From NCBI GenBank assembly GCA_036269075.1, contig DATASX010000107.1, positions 1-48,085 of the forward strand: a stretch of 48,085 nt of DNA, written 5' to 3'. The translations under genes and the position numbers were made by a program. Positions 42,378 to 48,085 of the stretch are shown in pieces (the first letter of the stretch is position 1; each line of letters opens with the position of its first letter). The notes below the pieces were generated by a model. It ran no database searches. It was not told the origin of the DNA and saw only the letters and a program-made list of their open reading frames with translations. Origin of the DNA: Sporichthyaceae bacterium. Lineage in GTDB: Bacteria > Actinomycetota > Actinomycetes > Sporichthyales > Sporichthyaceae.

Positions 42378-44048
42378 TCAGCCGAGTGCCTTCGGGTCCT
42401 GCCGCCCGGCCGGCGCCCGGAACTCGATCCGGGCCACCCACCCCGGACCTTGGCGCACCAGTGAGCGATGGCTGATGCACGGCGCGGCGGCCGCTCGGCA
42501 GGACGGCAGCACACCGGTCCACTCGCCGTCGCCGTCACGTCCCATGCGGTAACCGGCGCCGGTCCGGAACCGGTACGGCGCGGCGAAGCAGATCTGCAGC
42601 CGGCGCAGTTGTGCAGCGGCCCCGGCGCGGCCCAGAGACTGACGGGTGGTCAGCGTCCCGGCCTTGTGCCAACTGCGGCCCGCGCTCGCGTCCCGGAACC
42701 CGAACGCCACCCAGTCGTCGGTCACCGGTGTGTACCCAGGACAGGAGGGGTGCGAACCGCCGTACAAGGTCCCGAACAAGGTGGCGCTCTCGTTGCCGCC
42801 GCTCGCGCTGATCGTGAACACAGTGTTTGCTCCGGGCGGCGGGTTCACGCTGCAGATCCCGGCCAGCGGACTGCACACCATCTGGTCGGTGTCCGGCCGC
42901 TGCCGGTCCGGGTCGTTCGAGGCGTCGACGCCGGGATCGTTGCTCGACGTCCCGTGGTGCCCGGCCGGCGGCGGTGGGTTGATCGGCGGTGTGTTGCCCG
43001 GGAAGACGACCTGCACCTGCCCGCCCTGGCCGAGGGCGGCGATGTGGACCCGCTTGTGCTTCGGCGGGTCAGGCTTGGTCAGTGAGGCCGGGACCGCGAT
43101 CGCCTTGGGCGCGGCGGCGGGGGTGGGAGGAGCGCTGCGGTGCGGCTTGGCGTCGTGCTTCGCGTGCCTCGCCGCGTGGGCCTGGCGGATCACTCCGGCC
43201 TCCTCCGGAACGCACCCGGTCGCCCCGGTCTGCGGGTACTGGCAGCCGCCACCCCCGCCACCGCCGTCTGTACCGGAACCGCCGCCCACGAAGCCGCCGC
43301 CACCACCGCCACCGCCGTCTGTGGTGTAGTCGCTGCCGCCGCTCGGGAACCCGCCGCCCGGCGCCCCACCGTTATTGCCGGAGAGCCCGCCCGAGGTGCC
43401 CGGGCTCGGTTGCCCGTCCTCGGACGCGGCGCCCTGTCCGCCGTCGCCGCCACGTCCGCCCGGGCTGGTGGACGATCCGCCGCCGCCACCGCCGCCGCCC
43501 CCGGCCACCGCCAGGACGGAGTTCTGGTCGAACTGCCCCTCGGACAGTTCGTCGGTGCTCATCACGAAGGTGGCACCGCCCCCACCCCCGCCTACGCAGC
43601 TGGTGCCGCTGGCCGGGGCCCCGCCGTCTCCGCCGGTGACGACGCCTTCGTCGAACCCTCCGCTCAGCCCGCCGGATCCGGCTTCGCCGGAGCATGCGTT
43701 CGAGCCCCCGACCGAGCCGATGTACAGGAAGAGCTTTCCGGAGGCCGGCTTGACGACGGTGACCGTCCAGGTGCCGCCGGCACCGCCCGCACCACCGGCC
43801 GCGGTGCTGCTGCCGCCGCTGCCACCGTCGGCCCCACGCATGATCAGCTTGGCCGAGGTGACCCCGGCCGGGAAGTCGACCTCCCCGACGTTGCCCTGGT
43901 CGGCGTAGGTGCAGCCGGTGGCGCAGGGGACTGTCGTGGCCGACCCGGCGGCACGGGCAGTGCCGACGGCCGGCAGTCCGAGCCCGGCGGCGGCCAGCAC
44001 TACGGCTAATCCTGCGTGCGTGAAGAGCCGAGGGGCCTGTGCGGTCAT
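42378..44048 (-). CDS. Secreted glycine-rich repeat protein
   Basis: This is a 556-residue exported protein. A signal peptide (about 1-34) is followed by a short Cys-containing strand ([11 protein letters not shown]) and a glycine-rich domain (about 45-290) that begins [20 protein letters not shown] and holds several poly-Gly runs. This matches the glycine-rich fold in which a beta scaffold is capped by polyglycine helices, as in ALK-type and bacterial surface proteins. A Pro/Ala/His/Lys-rich linker (300-385) leads to a C-terminal domain of about 170 residues with several Cys that I do not recognise. AGGAG precedes the ATG. It probably acts at the cell surface. A glycine/proline-rich membrane protein (Rv1097c) lies at the comparable place in M. 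tuberculosis. Confidence 0.8.
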   Translation of the reverse strand: MTAQAPRLFTHAGLAVVLAAAGLGLPAVGTARAAGSATTVPCATGCTYADQGNVGEVDFPAGVTSAKLIMRGADGGSGGSSTAAGGAGGAGGTWTVTVVKPASGKLFLYIGSVGGSNACSGEAGSGGLSGGFDEGVVTGGDGGAPASGTSCVGGGGGGATFVMSTDELSEGQFDQNSVLAVAGGGGGGGGGSSTSPGGRGGDGGQGAASEDGQPSPGTSGGLSGNNGGAPGGGFPSGGSDYTTDGGGGGGGGFVGGGSGTDGGGGGGGCQYPQTGATGCVPEEAGVIRQAHAARHAKHDAKPHRSAPPTPAAAPKAIAVPASLTKPDPPKHKRVHIAALGQGGQVQVVFPGNTPPINPPPPAGHHGTSSNDPGVDASNDPDRQRPDTDQMVCSPLAGICSVNPPPGANTVFTISASGGNESATLFGTLYGGSHPSCPGYTPVTDDWVAFGFRDASAGRSWHKAGTLTTRQSLGRAGAAAQLRRLQICFAAPYRFRTGAGYRMGRDGDGEWTGVLPSCRAAAAPCISHRSLVRQGPGWVARIEFRAPAGRQDPKALG

Positions 44049-44255
44049 GCCTGCTCCTGGGGACACACCGGTGGTTTCCGCAGCGTGACAGGCAGCGGGG
44101 CGTGGCCGGTGGACCCAGAGGGGTGTGTCGCACTGTCAGGAAGACCAGGCGCCCGGAACTTTCAACGGCGTCTCGGTGAAGGAGATACCCAGCACCATGC
44201 CGAGCCGGACGAAGCAAATCGACGTGGCGATTGCCCGTCCGGCCGACACGAACGG

Positions 44256-46163
44256 CTACTCCGCCGCGGCGTCCAGTGCTTCGGCCACCCGGCGGTGGGC
44301 GGCCCAGATCTCCTCGGGGAGTCCGGGGAACTGCTCCAGGTGGGTCTGGCGATGGCCCATCTCCTGACGCCAGCGCGCGACGTCGATCGACAGGAGCTTG
44401 TCCAGGTCGCCCGGCGCCAGTTCGACGTCGGTCAGGTCCAGCTCCTCGGCGGTGGGAACGATGCCGACCGGAGTCTGACGCCCCGTCACTTCACCGTTCT
44501 TCAGTGCGAGCAGCCACAGCAGCGGCCGTAGGTTGTCGCGGTACCCGGGCCACAGGAAGTGGCCGTCGGGGCCGCGCTGGAACCAGTTGACGTGGGCGAA
44601 GATCGGCTTCTCGGCGGCTGCGCCGATGATCTTCAGCCAGTGCGCCGCGTAGTCCGCCTCGGGGTAGGACAGGAACGGGCGCATCGACATCGGGTCGTAG
44701 CGCAGCTGGCCCTCGACGCCCTCGGCGGCGAAGGTGGCCTCTGCACCGAGTGTCAGCCCGTCGTAAACGCCCTCGGCGACGTCGTGAATCGCGCGGATCA
44801 GCGGCTCCCGGTCGCGGGTGCGGCCGCCGAAGATGATCGCGTCGATCGGCACACCCTTGGGGTCCTCGAAATCCGTGGCGATGTTCGGCACCTTCGACAG
44901 CGTGGTGGTGAACCGGCTGTTCGGGTGCGCCCAGGGCTCGCCCTCGCGTTCCCGATCGGCGATCGGGGTGCCCTTCCAGTCCAGCCAGCCGTGCACGTCG
45001 GCGGGCGGGTTCGGAGTGCGACCCTCCCACCAGACCTGCTGGGTGTGCGGGTTGTAGGCGACGTTGGTGAAGATCGCCCCGGTGCCCGGCTCGATCGAAC
45101 CGAGCGCGGTCGGGTTGGTGGACTCGTTCGTGTCCTTCGCGACGCCGAACACACCGAACTCGGGGTTGATGGCGTAGAGCTTGCCGTCGTTCTCGTCGAC
45201 CCACAACCAGGCGATGTCATCGCCGTAGAACTCGACGTGGTAGCGGTCGCCGAGGTCGTCCGGCGCCAGCATCATCGCGAGGTTGGTCTTGCCGGACGCC
45301 GAGGGGAATCCGCCGCAGATGTGGTACTTGCGGCCGGTTTGCTTGTCGGTGATGCCGATCAGCATGAACTGCTCGGAGAGGAACTCACCCGAGGCCCAGC
45401 CGTCGTAGGACGCCTGCCGCAGCCCGTGCGCGATCTTGCCGAGCAGCGCGTTGCCGCCGTAGGACGAACCGAAGTGCAGGATCGTGCGCTCGTCGGCGAC
45501 GGTCACGAAGTAGCGCTGATCATTCTCGGTGCCCTGCCCGAGGTTCTCCAGGTCGCCGGTGACGTGAACGGCCCGGACGAAACTGTTCGGCTCGGCCAGC
45601 GCGTCGAGGTACTCCGCGCCGACCCGCGCCATCCGGATCATGTGCAGCACAACCGGACGGCAGTCGGTCAGCTCGACGCCGGCGGCGAACCGCTCGAGCG
45701 GCGAGCCCGGCTGCGACATCAGGTACGGGATCACGTACATCGTCTTGCCGGCCGAGGCGCCGCGCATCCGATCCTTCTGGATCTTGGTCATCTCGGCGGA
45801 CGGTCGCCAGTTGTTGTACGTGCCGCGCTCGCGCTCAGAACCGGTGGCCACGATCGTGCGCTCCTCGGAGCGCGCGGTGTCCTTGTGGTAGCTGCGGGAG
45901 TAGTAGAGCCCGTCACCGGCCGGCTCGAGTTCGCCGGCGGCGAGCGCCTCGGCGACCAGGCGGCTGTCGTCGGCGGCGGAGACCACCTCTACGTTCGCTG
46001 CACCTGTGTGCTCTGCCCAGTACTTGACGTACTCGCGGACGTGCGGGTTCTTGAGCCCAGCCGCATCCAGCGCGGCTTCGACATCGGCCACCGTGCTCAG
46101 CTCTCTCTCGTCCTTCGCTCGGTCGGGCGTCACCACGCCAAAAAGGCGCGGACGCCACGGCAT
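44256..46163 (-). CDS. pckG: Phosphoenolpyruvate carboxykinase (GTP)
   Basis: This is a 635-residue gluconeogenic enzyme converting oxaloacetate and GTP to PEP, CO2 and GDP. Family blocks include YVIPYLMSQPGSPLERFAAGVELTD, FGSSYGGNALLGKI, FYGDDIAWLW, YAINPEFGVFGVA and FTNVAYNPHTQQVWWEG. The kinase P-loop reads GGFPSASGKTNLAMM: Ser290 replaces the reactive cysteine of the usual FPSACGKTN, so thiol inhibition and perhaps kinetics should differ. The start is uncertain. The ATG at 46163 has no ribosome site, and GTG codons at 46136, 46133 and 46091 are alternatives; all lie before the conserved core. The C-terminus lies 207 bases from the glycine-rich protein gene. Confidence 0.93.
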   Translation of the reverse strand: MPWRPRLFGVVTPDRAKDERELSTVADVEAALDAAGLKNPHVREYVKYWAEHTGAANVEVVSAADDSRLVAEALAAGELEPAGDGLYYSRSYHKDTARSEERTIVATGSERERGTYNNWRPSAEMTKIQKDRMRGASAGKTMYVIPYLMSQPGSPLERFAAGVELTDCRPVVLHMIRMARVGAEYLDALAEPNSFVRAVHVTGDLENLGQGTENDQRYFVTVADERTILHFGSSYGGNALLGKIAHGLRQASYDGWASGEFLSEQFMLIGITDKQTGRKYHICGGFPSASGKTNLAMMLAPDDLGDRYHVEFYGDDIAWLWVDENDGKLYAINPEFGVFGVAKDTNESTNPTALGSIEPGTGAIFTNVAYNPHTQQVWWEGRTPNPPADVHGWLDWKGTPIADREREGEPWAHPNSRFTTTLSKVPNIATDFEDPKGVPIDAIIFGGRTRDREPLIRAIHDVAEGVYDGLTLGAEATFAAEGVEGQLRYDPMSMRPFLSYPEADYAAHWLKIIGAAAEKPIFAHVNWFQRGPDGHFLWPGYRDNLRPLLWLLALKNGEVTGRQTPVGIVPTAEELDLTDVELAPGDLDKLLSIDVARWRQEMGHRQTHLEQFPGLPEEIWAAHRRVAEALDAAAE

Positions 46164-46529
46164 TCAGGGTTTCAGACCGTGCTGGTGGTTACGCCGGGGG
46201 GTCCACGGGCTGATCGTCTGTGCAGATCGCCCTGGCAGTCCTGCGGTTCGACGGGACCGATGCCGTGCGACGGGGCGAGAAAGTGTTCGCCGGCCGCTGT
46301 CGGCATGCGCCCGGCGAATCTGGTGGCACGACGGGTCGCACCAGATCCTACCTGGTGCGGGGACCGGCGCCGTCCCGGTCGGGTGCGCTGCCAGGTTCAC
46401 GCCGACCGTTCGCATCGGGTGAGGCTCTGCCGACCGGTCGGGGGCAATTCGGGACATCAGGTGGCGAATCCGTCTCGATCGGGCATAATCAACCGACAAC
46501 TTACTGGCGGTAAAGACCTGGAGGGTCTC
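46164..46529. other. Gene-free divergent region with two hairpins and a promoter-like hexamer
   Basis: No coding frame is convincing between pckG and the secreted protein gene. TTCGCCGG/CCGGCGAA pair at 46286-46318, and CGCACCAG/CTGGTGCG pair at 46337-46359 with a 7-base loop. CATAAT at 46484-46489 is a good -10 for the downstream gene, and TTAC-n5-GTAA at about 46500-46512 could be a regulator site. Confidence 0.45.
46484..46489 (+). promoter_or_regulatory. -10-like hexamer for the secreted protein gene
   Basis: CATAAT is one base from TATAAT, 40 bases before the GTG start. Seventeen bases upstream is only a weak -35 (GTGGCG). Confidence 0.45.
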
Positions 46530-47111
46530 GTGCGACGGCTTCTGAGCACCGGCCTGGCGGCGATGCTGACGGTCGCGCTGACCGGTATCGGCGGAAGCGC
46601 CGCCCAGGCAGCCGGCGACCCGGCCGACACCCCGTGCACCGCCGAGCTCACGGTCGACCTCGACCCGGGCGTCTCGCTGCAGCCGTCGTCCGGCTCGTTC
46701 CACACCGAGGGTCAGGACGGTTCGCTGACCTGCAGCGGCCCGGTCGACGGCCAGACCCCGGTCGCCGGGGGGAAGGGCGGGGCAGTCGGCCGCTACGGCA
46801 TCGACTCCCCGAACTCGTGCTCCAAGCTCGACGGGAAGCTGGAGTTCACGATCACCGCGAGCCTGCCGACCGAGCACGGGCAGATCAACTTCACCGACCA
46901 CGGCACCGGCGAGTACGGCCCGGGCGAGGGCAGCTGGTTCTTCGGCGGGTCCTTCAAGGGCCAGAAGACCTACGGCACCTACAAGCTGACGCCGGTCGGC
47001 GGCGACTGCCTGGTCCGCCCGGTCAGGCAGCTCTACATGCAGGTCACGGCCTGGGTCGTGAACGGCAAGGCGGACACCGAGGCGGCCTCGCGGATGACCC
47101 TGGCGCGCTGA
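46530..47111 (+). CDS. Secreted hypothetical protein (193 aa)
   Basis: This is an exported protein of 193 residues. The signal peptide spans about 1-28 (RRLLSTGLAAMLTVALTGIGGSAAQA). The mature part is beta-rich with four Cys (PCTAEL, LTCSG, NSCSKL, GDCLV), likely paired in two disulfides. Features are an FHTEGQDGSLTC strand and a repeated GxGEGSWFFGGSF-type turn. It resembles small secreted beta-sandwich proteins of actinobacteria, but I know no named family. GGAGGG lies 4 bases before the GTG, and a good -10 lies further up. It converges on the phosphopantetheinyl transferase gene with 80 bases between. Confidence 0.78.
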   Translation: MRRLLSTGLAAMLTVALTGIGGSAAQAAGDPADTPCTAELTVDLDPGVSLQPSSGSFHTEGQDGSLTCSGPVDGQTPVAGGKGGAVGRYGIDSPNSCSKLDGKLEFTITASLPTEHGQINFTDHGTGEYGPGEGSWFFGGSFKGQKTYGTYKLTPVGGDCLVRPVRQLYMQVTAWVVNGKADTEAASRMTLAR

Positions 47112-47191
47112 GCCTCACCGGCTTGCCGGCGTCCGTCGGTGCCGTTCGAAGCTGGCGTGCACTGTGACATTGGTTCACTCGCTGCGCTCGC

Positions 47192-47881
47192 TCACGCGAG
47201 GAGGTCGTCGGTCTCGCGCTGCCGAACGCTCAGCGCGACGGCCGACTCCGCGGCCAACGCCCCGACGAAGCCCGGGCCCGGATCGAGGTCCCACAGCTGC
47301 GGCCCACCCGCGGGCGCAGCCAGGGAATCGGCAGGCACCTCGCGCAGCGGCACGGTCAGTCCCTTGCCGGACGCCTTGAGCATCGCCTCCTTGCGGGTCC
47401 ACAACCGTAGGAAGCCGGCGGCGCGGTCGGCCGGGTCGAGGCCGTCCAGCAGCTTGCGCTCGCCCGGCGTCAGCGTCTCCGCCTCCAGGGCGGGGTCCGG
47501 TCGCAGCCGGGAGAGGTCCTCGACGTCGATGCCGACCGGGACCGTGGCCACCGCGATCCCGACCCGGCCGCGGGAGTGGGTCAGCGAGAACTCCAGCCCG
47601 CCCCCGATCAGGCGCGGCTTGCCGTGATCGGCCCCGCACTCCGGGCAGGTCCGGTCCAGCCGGATCGAGGCGGGCGGCCGGTCGAGCAGTCGACCGAGCA
47701 CCAGCCGCAGCAGCGCGTGCGCGGTCGCGTGCGCCGCCCGGTCCTCCGGCCGCCGCAGCCGAAGGTGCCGGGCCTGCTCCGCATCGTCGAGCAGGCCCAG
47801 CACCGCGGTGTTGGGTTCGGCCGGGGTGCCCCACCAAACCTGCACCGATCCCTCGATCGACGCATCGGTGCGGGTGGACAC
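47192..47881 (-). CDS. 4'-phosphopantetheinyl transferase, Sfp type
   Basis: This is a 229-residue enzyme that loads the phosphopantetheine arm of CoA onto carrier proteins. The magnesium motif is VGIDVED (Asp119, Glu121) and the second motif WTRKEAMLK (161-169). CPECGADHGKPRL (79-91) is typical of the Sfp/EntD-like broad-range group used by NRPS and PKS systems. It is cytosolic. The GTG start lies 10 bases after the stop of an SbnA-like gene on the same strand, with no separate ribosome site, so the two are probably co-transcribed. This points to a natural-product or siderophore context beyond the window edge. Confidence 0.92.
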   Translation of the reverse strand: MSTRTDASIEGSVQVWWGTPAEPNTAVLGLLDDAEQARHLRLRRPEDRAAHATAHALLRLVLGRLLDRPPASIRLDRTCPECGADHGKPRLIGGGLEFSLTHSRGRVGIAVATVPVGIDVEDLSRLRPDPALEAETLTPGERKLLDGLDPADRAAGFLRLWTRKEAMLKASGKGLTVPLREVPADSLAAPAGGPQLWDLDPGPGFVGALAAESAVALSVRQRETDDLLA

Positions 47882-47890
47882 GGCCGCAGA

Positions 47891-48085
47891 TTAGCCCGCC
47901 TGTCGACGCAGCGCGGTGCGGCGCCGGCTGACGGCTCGTTGGGTCGGCGTCTCGTCGATGTTGTCCAGGACGTCCTGGCCGTAGAGCTCCTGGACCCAGT
48001 TGGTCTGGTAGACGGTGTCCAGGTAGCGCTCACCCAGATCCGGGGCCAACGCCACCGCGGTCATCCCCGCCGTGCCGTTCGCGGC
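47891..48085 (-). CDS. PLP-dependent SbnA/cysteine synthase-like enzyme (5' end outside window)
   Basis: Only the last 64 residues are present; the frame is open to the right edge. The stretch GTAGMTAVALAPDLGERYLDTVY followed by WVQELYG resembles the C-terminus of cysteine-synthase-fold enzymes of the SbnA type. SbnA makes N-(2-amino-2-carboxyethyl)-glutamate, a precursor of 2,3-diaminopropionate in siderophores and antibiotics. A plain cysteine synthase homologue cannot be excluded from so short a piece. It lies 10 bases upstream of the phosphopantetheinyl transferase gene, which supports a link with a peptide natural product. Confidence 0.6.
   Translation of the reverse strand, partial: AANGTAGMTAVALAPDLGERYLDTVYQTNWVQELYGQDVLDNIDETPTQRAVSRRRTALRRQAG

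Overview
This 48-kb window is chromosomal DNA of a high-GC actinomycete (roughly 70% G+C by eye, frequent GTG/TTG starts, densely packed genes). Mycothiol S-conjugate amidase, an F420-type (DDN) nitroreductase-like protein, two P450s, GTP-dependent PEP carboxykinase and a PIN-PhoH protein all point to Actinomycetota. From memory, the order SGNH hydrolase - cbs - metB - greA - mca - small membrane protein - DUF255 - hemolysin III - short cis-prenyltransferase - phoH2 - fumarase matches the Rv1075c-Rv1098c segment of Mycobacterium tuberculosis. The window therefore looks like a conserved core with accessory blocks set into it. The genus cannot be fixed from the sequence alone. I see no tRNA, rRNA, CRISPR array, insertion sequence or prophage.

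Layout. 1-2.6 kb: the end of a 13E12-type HNH gene, an orphan AAA/winged-helix ATPase whose promoter is covered by an inverted repeat, and a Tat-exported alpha/beta hydrolase. 2.6-8.6 kb: a cell-envelope block with a membrane-anchored trypsin-like protease, a bifunctional PBP, a seven-bladed streptogramin-lyase-like propeller with a PKD-like tail, and a lipoprotein polysaccharide-deacetylase homologue whose catalytic motifs have decayed. 8.6-11.2 kb: small hypotheticals, a Bax inhibitor-1 family membrane protein, a DUF4287 protein and several hairpins. 11.2-15.4 kb: SGNH hydrolase, cystathionine beta-synthase, a sucrase/ferredoxin-like protein and a membrane-anchored hypothetical. 15.5-19.6 kb: a TetR - P450 - P450 - DDN module. 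19.6-22.2 kb: a DUF3565/DUF1971 protein, Smr, MsrA and MetB. 22.1-32.2 kb: MFS exporter, fadD-FIST-ROK operon, DHA2 exporter, threonine dehydratase and a DrrAB-type ABC exporter. 32.4-33.6 kb: two secreted, highly charged low-complexity proteins. 33.6-42.3 kb: greA, mca, DUF255, hemolysin III, cis-prenyltransferase, phoH2, fumC. 42.4-48.1 kb: glycine-rich exported protein, pckG, a secreted hypothetical, an Sfp-type phosphopantetheinyl transferase, and the end of an SbnA-like PLP enzyme.

How they fit together. Cbs and MetB give transsulfuration, and MsrA and mycothiol amidase add sulfur and redox defence. FumC and PckG serve central carbon metabolism. The PBP, protease, hydrolase and cis-prenyltransferase serve the envelope. 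Two features of gene expression recur. Several genes have a TAnnnT -10-like hexamer 6-7 bases before the start codon, suggesting leaderless transcripts. Intergenic regions often hold long perfect or near-perfect hairpins, at least one of them in a divergent spacer where it cannot be an ordinary terminator. No single locus is clearly a new defence or mobile system. The better candidates for undescribed biology are the cryptic ORF before phoH2, the fadD-FIST-ROK operon, the tandem charged secreted proteins and the P450/TetR/DDN module.
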